Shown: in pieces, positions 15,076-24,951 of the stretch | Layout of the letters: each line of letters begins with the position of its first letter | How positions within the stretch are numbered: position 1 is the first letter of the stretch | Made by a program: the position numbers and the translations under genes | Origin: Trichococcus pasteurii | GTDB taxonomy: Bacteria; Bacillota; Bacilli; Lactobacillales; Aerococcaceae | Assembly (NCBI RefSeq): GCF_900112935.1 | Contig: NZ_FONM01000023.1 | Coordinates: 1-36,226, forward strand | Direction of reading: 5' to 3' | DNA length: 36,226 nt | Notes under the pieces: generated by a model | The model's input: only the letters and a program-made list of their open reading frames with translations | Told to the model about the DNA's origin: nothing | The model's database searches: none

Positions 15076-17724
15076 ATGTCTAAAGCAGACGCAATGCCGA
15101 CAAAGTATCAACCCCAGCAAGTAGAATCTGGGAAATATCAACAATGGGTGGAAGCGGGGCTGTTCAAGCCTAGCGGAGACAAGAGCAAAAAACCTTATTC
15201 GATCGTGATTCCGCCTCCCAACGTAACCGGCAGACTGCACTTGGGCCATGCCTGGGATGTGACGCTGCAGGATATGCTGATCCGCCAAAAACGCATGCAA
15301 GGATTCGATACGTTGTGGTTGCCGGGTATGGACCACGCCGGCATCGCCACCCAAGCCAAAGTTGAAGCAAAACTGGCCGAGGACGGGCTTACCCGTTATG
15401 ACTTGGGCCGCGAAGCCTTTGTCGACAAGGTTTGGGAATGGAAAGAGGACTACGCAAGCGTCATCCGCGAGCAATGGGGAAAAATGGGCATTTCCGTTGA
15501 TTATGACCGTGAGCGATTCACTCTGGACGACGGTTTATCGGATGCAGTCCGCAAAGTCTTCGTCGGCTTGTACGAAAAAGGCTTGATCTACCGAGGCGCT
15601 TACATCATCAACTGGGATCCCAAAGCGAAAACGGCCTTATCCGATATTGAAGTCATCCACAAGGACGTTCAGGGCGCCTTCTATCACTTCCGCTATCCGA
15701 TGACAGATGGTTCTGGCTACTTGGAGTTGGCGACTACCCGTCCGGAAACCATGTTGGGAGATACTGCCATTGCGGTTCATCCGGAAGATGAAAGATATCA
15801 GCAGTTCATCGGCAAGACAGTGACGTTGCCGCTTGTGAATCGGGAAATCCCGGTCATTGCGGATGATTATGTCGAGATGGACTTTGGGACTGGTGTCGTA
15901 AAAATCACACCGGCCCATGACCCGAACGACTTCGAAGTCGGTTTGCGCCATGATTTGCCGCAAGTGAACGTCATGAACGATGATGCGACGATGAACGAAG
16001 CAGCCGGAAAATATGCAGGCATGGACCGTTTCGCAGCGCGCAAAGCGATCGTAAAAGATATGGAAGAACTGGGCTATTTGGTCAAAATTGAGGAAATGAC
16101 CCACAGTGTCGGACATTCGGAACGCACAAACGTTGTTGTGGAACCACGCATCTCGACACAATGGTTCGTCAAAATGCAACCGTTGGCTGAAAGGGCAGTC
16201 GGAAACCAATCCACAGAAGAAAAAGTTTCCTTCTATCCGGAACGTTTTGAAAATACTTTCCTGACTTGGATGGGCAACGTCCATGATTGGGTCATTTCTC
16301 GTCAATTATGGTGGGGACATCAAATCCCGGCTTGGTACCATAAGGAAACCGGCGAAATGTACGTAGGTATGGAGGCTCCAAGCGACAGCGAAAACTGGAC
16401 GCAGGATGAGGATGTCCTGGATACATGGTTCAGTTCAGCGCTTTGGCCGTTCTCGACGATGGGATGGCCGGATGAAGAGGCGGAAGATTTCAAACGGTAT
16501 TTCCCTACCAGCACTTTGGTGACCGGATATGACATCATCTTCTTCTGGGTAAGCCGGATGATCTTCCAGAGTCTGGAGTTCACGGAAAAGCGTCCGTTTG
16601 AGAATGTGCTGATCCATGGTCTGATCCGTGATGAGCAAGGCCGCAAGATGAGCAAATCGCTCGGAAACGGAATCGACCCGATGGATGTGGTCGAAAAATA
16701 CGGGGCGGATGCCTTGCGTTGGTTCCTGGCGAACGGTTCCGCACCCGGTCAGGATGTCCGCTTCAGCTATGAGAAGATGGATGCATCCTGGAACTTCATC
16801 AACAAAATCTGGAATGCCAGCCGTTATGTGCTGCTTAATTTGGAAGATCTGACTTTCGACGATATCGACATTTCAGGGGAAAAGACAATCGCAGATAAAT
16901 GGATCCTTTCCAGCCTGAACAAGACCATCACAAAAGTGACGGACCTGTTCGAGAAGTTTGAATTCGGGGAAGCCGGCCGCTTGCTGTACCGTTTCATCTG
17001 GGATGATTACTGCGACTGGTATATCGAAATGTCCAAAGAAGTTCTGCAAGGTGAAAACGAAGCGGCAAAACAGACAACCCGCAGCATTTTGGCTTATGTT
17101 TTGGATAACGTGTTGCGCTTGTTGCATCCGGTTATGCCGTTCGTCACCGAGGAAATCTGGCAAAATGTACCGCATCAAGGCGCTTCCATCGTGACGGCAG
17201 CCTATCCGGTAGCGGATGACAGCTATATCGATGAAGCCGCTGAAGAAGCGATGGAAAAACTGATCGAACTGATCCGCGGCGTCCGCAATGTCCGCGCTGA
17301 AATGAACACACCGCTGTCCAAGAAAGTTCCGATGCAGCTGAAAGTGAATGACGATGCGACCGAAGCGATTTTCCGCGCCAACGAATCGTACATCTTCCGC
17401 TTCTGCAATCCGGATACACTGGAAATCAGCCAACATATCCAGGCTGCCAGCGACGCTGTAACCGCAGTTTTCTCAGGCGGAGAGGTATACATGCCGTTGG
17501 CCGGTCTGATCAAATTGGAAGATGAGATTTCCCGTCTCGAAAAGGAAGCGGAGAAATTGACCAAAGAAGTCGACCGTGTGGAAAGCAAATTGAATAACGA
17601 AAAATTCGTCAGCAAAGCCCCGCAGGCTGTAATCGACGGGGAGAAACAAAAAGGGACGGAATACCGCGAAAAATTGGCGGCCGTTGAAGAACGCATCGCT
17701 GCCCTGAAAGAACAGTTAGCTTGA
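15076..17724 (+). CDS. valS: Valyl-tRNA synthetase
   Basis: An 882-residue class Ia synthetase that charges tRNA-Val, with an editing domain that removes misactivated threonine. HIGH-type HLGH is at residues 55-58 within [14 protein letters not shown]. The CP1 editing insertion spans about residues 190-390. KMSKS is at 524-528. An anticodon-binding helical domain follows, and a C-terminal coiled-coil arm lies at about 815-882, typical of ValRS. The start is ATG 15076 after AGAGGGAG. It is controlled by the T-box upstream and has its own terminator, so it is not coupled to folC by a shared operon unless read-through occurs. Confidence 0.98.
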   Translation: MSKADAMPTKYQPQQVESGKYQQWVEAGLFKPSGDKSKKPYSIVIPPPNVTGRLHLGHAWDVTLQDMLIRQKRMQGFDTLWLPGMDHAGIATQAKVEAKLAEDGLTRYDLGREAFVDKVWEWKEDYASVIREQWGKMGISVDYDRERFTLDDGLSDAVRKVFVGLYEKGLIYRGAYIINWDPKAKTALSDIEVIHKDVQGAFYHFRYPMTDGSGYLELATTRPETMLGDTAIAVHPEDERYQQFIGKTVTLPLVNREIPVIADDYVEMDFGTGVVKITPAHDPNDFEVGLRHDLPQVNVMNDDATMNEAAGKYAGMDRFAARKAIVKDMEELGYLVKIEEMTHSVGHSERTNVVVEPRISTQWFVKMQPLAERAVGNQSTEEKVSFYPERFENTFLTWMGNVHDWVISRQLWWGHQIPAWYHKETGEMYVGMEAPSDSENWTQDEDVLDTWFSSALWPFSTMGWPDEEAEDFKRYFPTSTLVTGYDIIFFWVSRMIFQSLEFTEKRPFENVLIHGLIRDEQGRKMSKSLGNGIDPMDVVEKYGADALRWFLANGSAPGQDVRFSYEKMDASWNFINKIWNASRYVLLNLEDLTFDDIDISGEKTIADKWILSSLNKTITKVTDLFEKFEFGEAGRLLYRFIWDDYCDWYIEMSKEVLQGENEAAKQTTRSILAYVLDNVLRLLHPVMPFVTEEIWQNVPHQGASIVTAAYPVADDSYIDEAAEEAMEKLIELIRGVRNVRAEMNTPLSKKVPMQLKVNDDATEAIFRANESYIFRFCNPDTLEISQHIQAASDAVTAVFSGGEVYMPLAGLIKLEDEISRLEKEAEKLTKEVDRVESKLNNEKFVSKAPQAVIDGEKQKGTEYREKLAAVEERIAALKEQLA

Positions 17725-17746
17725 TGAGTGAATCAAATTGAACAGG

Positions 17747-17790
17747 AAGAACCCTATTAGCAAGTTCCTTTGTAGATAGGGTTCTTCTTA
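17747..17790 (+). terminator. Terminator-like hairpin after valS
   Basis: AAGAACCCTAT pairs perfectly with ATAGGGTTCTT across an 18-nt loop. The T run after it is short and interrupted (CTTAAAT), so termination may be partial and allow folC expression. Confidence 0.65.
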
Positions 17791-17814
17791 AATAGAAATG
17801 GAGTGAAGAGGTAG

Positions 17815-19125
17815 ATGTTTGCAACTTATGAAGAAGCGATGGAATGGATCCATACCCGCAAAGGCATGGGCCCTAAACCCGGAATAGTCCGGATGAAATG
17901 GTTGATGGAAAAACTGGATCACCCGGAACGTAAATTCAGATCCATCCATATTGCCGGAACAAACGGAAAAGGATCGAATGTTGCTTACTTAAGAAGCCTG
18001 TTCATGGCGGCTGGCTATACGGTGGGCACCTTCACCTCGCCGCATATCGTCAGTTTCAATGAAAGGATCGGGGTGAACGGGGAGAACATTCCGGATGAGG
18101 ACGTGCTGGAGCAAGCGAACATCCTGCATGCACTCTATGAGGAAATCAGCCTGACGGATATGGGTCCGCTGACGGAATTCGAAGTGGTGACCGCCATGAT
18201 GTTCTCCTATTTTGGATCCCACCCTTGCGATGTCGTATTGTTGGAAGTCGGCCTGGGCGGGCTTTACGACAGCACGAATGTTGCCGAGCCGGATTTGTCG
18301 CTCATCACGACGATAGGCAAAGACCACAGCAATATCCTCGGGGACACCCTTGCGGAGATTGCCTATCAGAAAGCTGGCATCATCAAGCAAGGGACACCGG
18401 TTGTCATCGGAAGATTGCCTGAAGATGCTTTGTCGGTGATGCGGGACACTGCGGAAAAACAGGCTGCACCTTTGTATGCATTCGGCATGGACTTCAGCAT
18501 CTCCAATTGGCATGAGGGTTCTGATTACCATGAAGTCTTTGATTTCGCCTCTCCGTTGGGAACCTTCGAAAACCTTGAAATCGCACTGATGGGGGGCCAT
18601 CAAGTCGACAATGCGGCTACTGCGCTGCAAACTTTCTTGCTGTTCTGCAAAAAATACGCTTTAAATTACTCGGAAACGACGATCAAATCAGGGCTTCTGG
18701 GGACGGCTTGGCCGGTCCGGATGGAGATCGTTTCGCAAGAACCGTTTGTCATGCTGGATGGCGCCCACAATATCCCGGCTATGGAAGTGCTGACTGAAGC
18801 GGTCAAAAAGAAGTTTTCTGATAAGGATATCACCATTCTGTTGGCGGCGTTGGCGGATAAGGACCTGGAGGAAATGGGCCAGTTGATCAAGTCGATTCCC
18901 GGCAGCAAGCTGCACGTGACCAGTTTCGATTTCCCAAGGGCTGCATCAGTCAAGGAACTGTGCGAGCGGATGGGCGTATCGGAAGCTGAAGCCTACGAAG
19001 ATTGGCGCTTTGCGATCGATGATCTGAAGGCGAAACAATCCGAAGAGGGCATGTTATTGATTACGGGTTCGCTGTATTTTCTTTCCGAAGTAAGACATTA
19101 TTTATTGATGAATAAGGAGTTTTGA
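17815..19125 (+). CDS. folC: Folylpolyglutamate synthase / dihydrofolate synthase
   Basis: A 436-residue Mur-ligase-family enzyme that adds glutamate to folates, and possibly to dihydropteroate. The P-loop is GTNGKGSN at residues 48-55. The TSPH loop follows at about 75, and the omega-loop region and C-terminal DGAHN motif (about 319-323) are typical. The ATG follows GAAGAGGT. valS-folC is a conserved Firmicutes order. The next gene starts 1 nt after its stop, so they are probably co-translated. Confidence 0.95.
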   Translation: MFATYEEAMEWIHTRKGMGPKPGIVRMKWLMEKLDHPERKFRSIHIAGTNGKGSNVAYLRSLFMAAGYTVGTFTSPHIVSFNERIGVNGENIPDEDVLEQANILHALYEEISLTDMGPLTEFEVVTAMMFSYFGSHPCDVVLLEVGLGGLYDSTNVAEPDLSLITTIGKDHSNILGDTLAEIAYQKAGIIKQGTPVVIGRLPEDALSVMRDTAEKQAAPLYAFGMDFSISNWHEGSDYHEVFDFASPLGTFENLEIALMGGHQVDNAATALQTFLLFCKKYALNYSETTIKSGLLGTAWPVRMEIVSQEPFVMLDGAHNIPAMEVLTEAVKKKFSDKDITILLAALADKDLEEMGQLIKSIPGSKLHVTSFDFPRAASVKELCERMGVSEAEAYEDWRFAIDDLKAKQSEEGMLLITGSLYFLSEVRHYLLMNKEF

Positions 19126-19126
19126 G

Positions 19127-19786
19127 ATGCGTAAAAAAGCGGTCATTTTTGATATGGATGGATTGATGTTCGATACCGAAACGTTGGGATATCAGGCACA
19201 AGGCGAATTGGCTGAAGAAATGGCTTTGCCGATAGCGTTCGACTTCGACTATTACCTGAAACAAGTAGGGCGATCCGATAAAGATGTGATGCCTGAATTG
19301 GCTTCCGACTTCGGCGATGCTGAGCTGGCGGAACGGTTCTTGAGAAAAATGAAGAAGAGGCAGACGGACATCGCCTCCGAGCAGGGCCTTCCGATCAAAA
19401 AAGGCCTTTATGATCTGCTGGCCTTTCTGAAGGAGGAAGGCGTGGTGTGCGTCGTTGCTTCCAGCAGCCGGAGGAGAGAGGTCAGCTTTTACCTCGAATT
19501 GGCTGATATTTCGCAGTACTTCCGCTACCAAGTCTGCGGGGATGAAGTGTCCTTCGCCAAACCGGATCCGGAAATTTTCCTGAGTGCCTGGAAACCCCTC
19601 GACATTCCGAAAGAAGACTGTCTGATCCTGGAAGATTCGCTTAATGGCATCCGTGCGGCCTACGATGCGGGCATTGAAGTGATCATGATCCCGGATCTGA
19701 TCGTTCCTGATGACGAAGCGAAAGCGAAAACGATAGCCATTTTGCCGGACCTGCATGCGGTCATGGATTGGCTGAAAGAGAAATAA
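19127..19786 (+). CDS. HAD-superfamily phosphatase (beta-phosphoglucomutase-like)
   Basis: A 219-residue cytoplasmic HAD hydrolase, subfamily IA. Motif I is DMDGLMFDTE (nucleophile Asp9, acid Asp11). Motif II is ASSSRR. Motif III is the lysine in FAKPDPEIF, and motif IV is EDSLNG. The cap is the helical C1 type. The substrate cannot be read from the sequence; sugar phosphate or nucleotide phosphatases are likely. It starts 1 nt after the folC stop with AAGGAG inside the folC end. Confidence 0.85.
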   Translation: MRKKAVIFDMDGLMFDTETLGYQAQGELAEEMALPIAFDFDYYLKQVGRSDKDVMPELASDFGDAELAERFLRKMKKRQTDIASEQGLPIKKGLYDLLAFLKEEGVVCVVASSSRRREVSFYLELADISQYFRYQVCGDEVSFAKPDPEIFLSAWKPLDIPKEDCLILEDSLNGIRAAYDAGIEVIMIPDLIVPDDEAKAKTIAILPDLHAVMDWLKEK

Positions 19787-19845
19787 CCTGTTCCGCTCCT
19801 TCCTGCGTATCTATTGAGTAGACGGAAGGAAAGGGGTAAAACAGG

Positions 19846-20535
19846 ATGGTGCAAGAAACAAATCTGCTGATGGAGGTTCCGAAAGCCTCGCGCCCGCGTG
19901 AAAGATTGGATCAATTCGGAGAAAAAGCCCTGGCGACGCATGAATTATTGGCGATCATTCTGCGGACAGGGCCCAGAGACAGCAATGTCATGCAGTTGGC
20001 GTTACGGGTGCTGAATGAGTTCGAGGATCTGCATTCCTTGAAGATGGCTTCACTGGAAGAGTTGACTGCGATCAATGGAATCGGCCGAACCAAAGCGATC
20101 GAAATCAAGGCCTGTGTCGAATTGGGAGTCCGCGTAGCCAATGCCACGCAATTGAAGAGCGGAACGATCACCTCGACGCAAAGCGCCGGGACACTTCTGC
20201 AGAAAGAGATGCGCGATCTCCAGCAGGAGCATGTGGTGGCTGTCTATCTGAACACAAAGAACGAAATCATCAAGAAAAAGACGATCTTTATCGGCAGTCT
20301 GAACAGTTCGGTCGCGCATCCGCGCGAGATTTTCCGTGAGGCGGTAAGGTTTGCGGCGGCGCGGATCATCCTCGCGCACAATCATCCTTCCGGGAATCCC
20401 GATCCCTCGGAAGCCGATCTGGTATTCACCCGCAGGATGGTGGAATGCGGGGAAATGATGGGGATCGAGATCCTCGATCATTTCATCATCGGGGTCGATG
20501 ACTATCTCAGCCTGCGCGAATACGGCATCATTTAG
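19846..20535 (+). CDS. radC: RadC family JAB-domain protein
   Basis: A 229-residue protein with an N-terminal UPF0758 part, a helix-hairpin-helix (INGIG, about residues 71-85) and a C-terminal JAB/MPN metalloprotease-like domain, with HNHPSGNPDPSEAD at 178-191. A former link to DNA repair is not supported in later work, and the true role is unclear. The order folC ... radC ... mreB is conserved in Bacillus. The start ATG is preceded by GGAAAGGGG. Confidence 0.93.
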   Translation: MVQETNLLMEVPKASRPRERLDQFGEKALATHELLAIILRTGPRDSNVMQLALRVLNEFEDLHSLKMASLEELTAINGIGRTKAIEIKACVELGVRVANATQLKSGTITSTQSAGTLLQKEMRDLQQEHVVAVYLNTKNEIIKKKTIFIGSLNSSVAHPREIFREAVRFAAARIILAHNHPSGNPDPSEADLVFTRRMVECGEMMGIEILDHFIIGVDDYLSLREYGII

Positions 20536-20579
20536 GATCCGGATCCGCAGGGGAAAATGAAAATCTGATGGCAAAAAAC

Positions 20580-20608
20580 TTGCAATATCGGAAAACCTGA
20601 TATATCAT
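20580..20608 (+). promoter_or_regulatory. Promoter of the cold-shock gene with a ~100-nt leader
   Basis: TTGCAA at 20580-20585 and TATCAT at 20603-20608 have 17-nt spacing. The start of transcription at about 20615 gives a 100-nt untranslated leader, as is usual for temperature-responsive csp mRNAs. Confidence 0.7.
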
Positions 20609-20714
20609 TATGTTAGTGTTTTTGTTTGGTAAAGAAAAGATTGTCGTGAACATTCCTATCGTACCAAAAGCAAGAATAACAATTTTGAGTGCTTTGCACG
20701 AGGAGGAATTTTTC

Positions 20715-20915
20715 ATGGAAAAAGGAACAGTAAAATGGTTTAACGCAGAAAAAGGCTTTGGATTTATCGAACGCGAAAGCGGAGATGACGTATTCGTACA
20801 TTTCTCAGCTATCTTGGGCGACGGATTCAAATCATTAGAAGAAGGACAAGCAGTTTCATTCGAAATCGTTGATGGAAACCGTGGACCGCAAGCTTCTAAC
20901 GTAGAAAAAATCTAA
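20715..20915 (+). CDS. Cold-shock protein, CspA family
   Basis: A 66-residue single-stranded nucleic-acid-binding protein that acts as an RNA chaperone. RNP1 KGFGFI is at residues 13-18 and RNP2 VFVHF at 26-30. I use ATG 20715, which follows GAGGAGGAAT. An open frame further upstream covers only the leader. Codon use looks like that of a highly expressed gene. It is inserted between radC and mreB with its own promoter and terminator. Confidence 0.97.
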   Translation: MEKGTVKWFNAEKGFGFIERESGDDVFVHFSAILGDGFKSLEEGQAVSFEIVDGNRGPQASNVEKI

Positions 20916-20939
20916 TTTTCCTTAAATTAAGCGATCAAA

Positions 20940-20970
20940 GGGTCCGGGACACTGTCTCGGGCCCTTTTTA
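20940..20970 (+). terminator. Terminator after the cold-shock gene
   Basis: GGGTCCGGGAC pairs with GTCTCGGGCCC around ACT, followed by TTTTT. It has the same GGGAC...GTCTCGG core as the ezrA terminator. Confidence 0.88.
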
Positions 20971-21242
20971 AATGCTTGGCGAATGGGTTTGCCGCTTACC
21001 TGATGTTCATCAGGGAACGCCGCCCTGCTGGAGGTTTCACTGTGGTCCGTGTAGACATATTATGTCAATTAGGGCAGATTATTGACGACAGTATTACCGA
21101 TCAACGGCATTCCTGTCAAATTGATTAATTCTTTCTTTTGTTTGTTACATTGATGTTTTTCTTGTTCCGGTTTGTGGTAAAATAGAAAAGAATTTGTTTG
21201 TGGGAGAGTTTGTAGTCAATCAGACGGAAGGATGAGAAGTAC
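20971..21242. other. Intergenic stretch before mreB
   Basis: No gene is seen. Small hairpins are present: CCTGATG/CATCAGG at 20999-21014, and GTCAAT 21064-21069 with ATTGAC 21081-21086. An extended -10 (TGG-TAAAAT, 21175-21183) is the likely mreB promoter, with no good -35. Confidence 0.45.
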
Positions 21243-22265
21243 TTGGTAAGTTTGAATTTTAAAGGAAAAAACATCGGAATTGATTTAGGTACGGCCAATA
21301 CGATCGTCTTCATAGCCGGCAAGGGCATCGTGATCAGAGAACCTTCTGTCGTAGCAAAAAATATCCACACGGGAGAGATTCTGTCCGTTGGGGAAGAGGC
21401 TTTCCAGATGCTTGGCAGGACACCCGGCACCATTGTGGCATCCCGCCCGATGAAAGAAGGCGTCATTGCGGATTATGATACAACTGTCGCAATGATGAAA
21501 TATTTCATCAAAAAAGCGACTGGAAATGCATTCATCAAACCATACGTGATGGTCTGCGTACCGAGTGGCGTAACGGAAGTGGAGAAACGGGCAGTTCTTG
21601 ATGCTACCCGGACAGCCGGTGCCAAAGAAGCTTTCATCATAGAGGAGCCTTTCGCTGCCGCTGTGGGTGCGGGTCTTCCGGTGCACGCGCCTACAGGCAA
21701 TATGGTGGTGGACATCGGTGGCGGGACGACGGATGTTGCGACGATTTCACTTGGAGGAATCGTTACAAGCCGTTCCAGTACAGCCGGCGGCGATCGTATG
21801 GATGAGGCGATCATTCAATTCATACGCAAAAAGTACGGTCTGTTGATCGGTGAAAGGACTGCCGAGAACATCAAAATAACGATCGGCTGTGCCGATATCG
21901 AAAAGGCGGCTTCATACGGGTCCATGGAAATAAGAGGCCGGGATATGGTGAACGGCCTGCCCAAGACTTTGGAGATCCATGCCGAGGATGTAGCGGTTGC
22001 GATTCATGATGTGGTCGAGAATATCATCCTTTCCGTGAGGGAAGTTCTGGAAGAGACACCTCCCGAAATATCTGCTGACGTCATTGACCATGGCATCGTT
22101 TTGACAGGCGGTGGGGCTTTGTTGAAGAACATTGCTGAAGTCATTTCGGCGGAAGCGGAAGTTCCTGTATTTATCGCCAACGATCCATTGGACTGCGTTT
22201 CCATCGGAACAGGCGAAACATTGAAGAATATTAACGTGTACAAGCGTAAAAGTTTAAGGCATTAA
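21243..22265 (+). CDS. mreB: Rod-shape-determining actin-like protein MreB
   Basis: A 340-residue bacterial actin that forms membrane-bound filaments directing lateral cell wall synthesis. The phosphate-1 motif GIDLGTANT is near residues 11-19, phosphate-2 is DIGGGTTD at about 158-165, and the adenosine motif LTGGGA is at about 285-290. The start is TTG 21243, preceded by GGAAGGATGAG. A paralogue such as Mbl is possible, but mreC and mreD directly follow, which favours MreB. Presence of mreBCD indicates an elongated (rod or ovoid) cell. Confidence 0.94.
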   Translation: MVSLNFKGKNIGIDLGTANTIVFIAGKGIVIREPSVVAKNIHTGEILSVGEEAFQMLGRTPGTIVASRPMKEGVIADYDTTVAMMKYFIKKATGNAFIKPYVMVCVPSGVTEVEKRAVLDATRTAGAKEAFIIEEPFAAAVGAGLPVHAPTGNMVVDIGGGTTDVATISLGGIVTSRSSTAGGDRMDEAIIQFIRKKYGLLIGERTAENIKITIGCADIEKAASYGSMEIRGRDMVNGLPKTLEIHAEDVAVAIHDVVENIILSVREVLEETPPEISADVIDHGIVLTGGGALLKNIAEVISAEAEVPVFIANDPLDCVSIGTGETLKNINVYKRKSLRH

Positions 22266-22311
22266 GCACAATGAATGTAATTGAAAGTGATGTACGAAAT
22301 GAGGTGTCAAT

Positions 22312-23166
22312 GTGAATCAGTTTTTTAACAATAAAAAATTGATTATCCTATTGATCAGTGTGATCACCTTTATCAGCTTGATAGCATATTCTCTTACCAA
22401 CAACAGAGAAGATACATCGATACCGCAACAAGTAGGGAACGATGTGACAGGCTCTATTGCGAGAATATTTTCTAAGCCAGCGGAAGTAGTGGCGAATTTT
22501 GTTGATTCAGTCGATAACCTGATGAATACGTATGAAGAAAATCAATCTTTAAAAAGTAAAATTGATACCGTTTATGAGCTGCAAGTGAAAGTCTATAATC
22601 TGGAGCAAGAAAATGCACGGATGCAGGAAGAACTTGAACTGAAAAGTACTTTATCAGAATATGAACAGATCAATGCTTCTGTGGTATCCCGCAATCCGGA
22701 CAGTTGGCTGAACCAAATCGTCATCGACAAAGGTTCCCAGGACGGGGTAGAGGTCGATATGTCGGTGATGGCCGGAAACGGTCTGATCGGCCGTGTATCC
22801 GAAGTCAATTCAACCAGCGCGAAAGTCCTGCTTTTGACCACTTCTAACGATACGACTAACCGCGTGTCAGCTGAAATCCAAACTGAATCCGGACCTGTCC
22901 ATGGCATCGTCAATGGCTATGATGAGGATACGAAGATGCTTTCCATGTCCCAGATTGCCCCTGATGCAGTGATCAATCCGGGCGACAGCGTGATCACATC
23001 GGGATTGGGAGGCGTTTCGCCAAGCGCCTTGTTGATCGGTACCGTCAAAGAAGTATCCATGGACAGCTACGGCCTGTTCAAGCAGGTGACGATCGAGCCT
23101 GCCGGAGAGGTTTACAATATCCGCTTCGTGACGGTCATCAAACGGCTGAGCGGGAGTGGTGAGTGA
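22312..23166 (+). CDS. mreC: Rod-shape-determining protein MreC
   Basis: A 284-residue bitopic membrane protein. A short N-terminus is followed by a transmembrane helix (about residues 10-28), a coiled coil (about 70-110) and an extracytoplasmic beta-rich domain. It scaffolds PBPs and links them with MreB and MreD. The start is GTG 22312 after TGAGGTG. The stop overlaps the mreD start region, so the two are translationally coupled. Confidence 0.94.
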   Translation: MNQFFNNKKLIILLISVITFISLIAYSLTNNREDTSIPQQVGNDVTGSIARIFSKPAEVVANFVDSVDNLMNTYEENQSLKSKIDTVYELQVKVYNLEQENARMQEELELKSTLSEYEQINASVVSRNPDSWLNQIVIDKGSQDGVEVDMSVMAGNGLIGRVSEVNSTSAKVLLLTTSNDTTNRVSAEIQTESGPVHGIVNGYDEDTKMLSMSQIAPDAVINPGDSVITSGLGGVSPSALLIGTVKEVSMDSYGLFKQVTIEPAGEVYNIRFVTVIKRLSGSGE

Positions 23167-23690
23167 TGGTGCAGAACAGATCTTTGCATCACACTTATTT
23201 CATCCCCGTGATGCTTTACTTGCTTTTGATATTGGATGGCTTTTTGATCAATGCCTTCCCGGGCCAGTTTGTCAGTGAAGAGTATATCCTCGTGCCCCAC
23301 TTGGCGCTGTTCGGGTTCGTGCTTTTTTCCTACTATTTCCCCAAGCAGCCGATGCAGTTGTATGCGGTTTTGTTCGGGCTTTTGTTCGACAGTTATTACA
23401 GCGGCATTTTGGGCGTTTACGCAGTCGCTTTTGCGGTGATCGTGTACTTCGTGAAGAAAATGCAGAAATACCTGACGGAAAACGTCTTTGTGTTGGCGTT
23501 GTTGTTCATCCTCGCGATCGTTATGGTGGATTCATTCGTTTTTGGTTTTTACAGCTTGATGGACATTACGCAGCTTGATTTCAGCGCATTCGCTTCCGAG
23601 CGATTAGGGCCAACTATCGTGTTGAACATTGTGTTGTTCATTGTGATATATTATCCATTGTTCAAGCTTGTGGGCTGGATGTATGATTAA
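23166..23690 (+). CDS. mreD: Rod-shape-determining membrane protein MreD
   Basis: A 174-residue protein with about five to six transmembrane helices, the MreD component of the elongation machinery. ATG 23166 shares a base with the mreC stop (TGATG). GTG 23163 and GTG 23169 are in-frame alternatives, and GGGAGTGG just upstream serves any of them. It is the last gene of mreBCD. No minCD follows, unlike Bacillus. Confidence 0.92.
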   Translation: MVQNRSLHHTYFIPVMLYLLLILDGFLINAFPGQFVSEEYILVPHLALFGFVLFSYYFPKQPMQLYAVLFGLLFDSYYSGILGVYAVAFAVIVYFVKKMQKYLTENVFVLALLFILAIVMVDSFVFGFYSLMDITQLDFSAFASERLGPTIVLNIVLFIVIYYPLFKLVGWMYD

Positions 23691-23730
23691 TCATGATGAG
23701 AAATGAATGAGACCTTTTTTAATGAAATAC

Positions 23731-23758
23731 TTGCATTTCCCGGACGCTGTGGTATCAT
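23731..23758 (+). promoter_or_regulatory. Promoter of the T-box-amino acid transporter transcript
   Basis: TTGCAT at 23731-23736 and TATCAT at 23753-23758 have 16-nt spacing, directly before the T-box leader. Confidence 0.6.
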
Positions 23759-23771
23759 TGTCTTAAATTCT

Positions 23772-24050
23772 AAATGCAATGAAGAGAAAAAGTAACTTTT
23801 GCCTATTTCCAGAGAGTTTGCGGGTGGTGCGAGCAAACAATAGAAATCAGTGAAATCACGTCTCTGAGCAAGGATGCCGAAAAGACAGCGCCTGTTGTCC
23901 TCAGTAGGCTGACTCGGTTGTGCCCGTTACAGCACTGACGTTTCAAACGGAACGTTATGAGGCGGTTTCTGTGAAGATGCCGCAAAAAAAGGTGGAACCA
24001 CGACTTCAATCGTCCTTTAACTTTCAGCAGGAAGTTAGAGGGCTTTTTTT
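23772..24050 (+). ncRNA. T-box leader of an amino acid ABC transporter operon
   Basis: The T-box-like AAAGGTGGAACCACGA lies at 23988-24003. It is followed by a terminator stem (CGTCCTTTAACTT with AAGTTAGAGGGC) and seven T residues (24011-24050). Stem I has the AGTA/GAA loop-E pair, a base helix AGAGA/TCTCT, and the apical element AGAGAG...GGTGGTGCGAG common in T-boxes. The specifier strand reads GAA-ATCACG before the base helix. Candidates are AUC (Ile), UCA (Ser) and CAC (His). The register used in the valS leader would give UCA, but I cannot decide. It controls import of an amino acid by its tRNA charging level. Confidence 0.85.
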
Positions 24051-24124
24051 ATTGGAACCGGCGTGATGGGGGACCACCACAAAAACAGGGTAGTAAAAAA
24101 TACACACATATGGAGGAGAAGAAT

Positions 24125-24922
24125 ATGAAAAAATTAGCATTAATGTTGTTGGCATCTACAAGTTTATTGGCTGCATGCGGTGGAGGAGCTGCTGAGGATT
24201 CTTCTGCAACCGGATCGGAAGATTCAGGAATCAAAGAAACATTGGTGATGGGGTTGGACGATACTTTTGCACCGATGGGCTTTAAGGATGAAAGCGGCGA
24301 AATCGTCGGTTTCGATGTCGACTTGGCGAAAGAGGTTGCGGAACGCTTGGATGTGGAAATCACTTTCCAACCAATCGATTGGGCAATGAAGGAAACCGAA
24401 TTGGCTTCCGGTAACATCGACATGATCTGGAATGGCTATACCATCACGGAAGAGCGCAAAGAGAAAGTACTTTTCACAGAACCTTATCTGAACAACAGCC
24501 AAATCATCGTCACGATGGCAGACAGTGATATCAAGACCAAAGCCGATTTGGCCGGAAAAGTAGTCGCGACGCAACAAGGATCTGCTGCATTCGATGCCAT
24601 CATTGCCGATGAAACAGGAATTGCTGCTGAGTTTGATGGAGGAGCGCCGATTTTGTACCCTACTTTCAATGATGTGTTCAACGACCTGGAAAGCGGCCGC
24701 AGTGATGCAATCGTCGTTGACGAAGTGTTGGGCCGTTACACAATGAAACTAAAAGGTGAGGAAAAGTATACCGTTCTTACCGATAATTTTGGCGAGGAAG
24801 AGTATGGTGTGGGTGTACGCAAGGAAGATGTGGCGCTGAAAGAAGCGATTGACGAAACGATGAATGAAATGCGTGAAGATGGAACATACGATGAAATCTA
24901 CGCAACTTGGTTCGCTGAATAA
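24125..24922 (+). CDS. Polar amino acid ABC transporter binding lipoprotein 1
   Basis: A 265-residue family 3 extracellular solute-binding protein. A signal peptide ends in the lipobox LAAC (Cys about residue 18), followed by a Gly/Ser/Ala linker and the two-lobe fold. The start is ATG 24125, 6 nt after GGAGGAG; an ATG at 24110 overlaps that site. The family binds polar amino acids or cystine and delivers them to a HisM-type permease. Residues around TFAPMGF and IDMIWNGY are at the ligand cleft in the family. It is more than half identical by eye to the next gene, so the two are tandem duplicates. Confidence 0.9.
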   Translation: MKKLALMLLASTSLLAACGGGAAEDSSATGSEDSGIKETLVMGLDDTFAPMGFKDESGEIVGFDVDLAKEVAERLDVEITFQPIDWAMKETELASGNIDMIWNGYTITEERKEKVLFTEPYLNNSQIIVTMADSDIKTKADLAGKVVATQQGSAAFDAIIADETGIAAEFDGGAPILYPTFNDVFNDLESGRSDAIVVDEVLGRYTMKLKGEEKYTVLTDNFGEEEYGVGVRKEDVALKEAIDETMNEMREDGTYDEIYATWFAE

Positions 24923-24951
24923 TAAAATTGTTTGTTGAGGGGGAAAGCTGC

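Noticed and set aside
14900-15124. 74-residue plus-strand ORF before valS
   Set aside because: It lies across the T-box and terminator of the valS leader, which explain the sequence fully.
20610-20714. N-terminal extension of the cold-shock protein
   Set aside because: It falls inside the untranslated leader after the promoter at 20580-20608; family length is 66 residues from ATG 20715.
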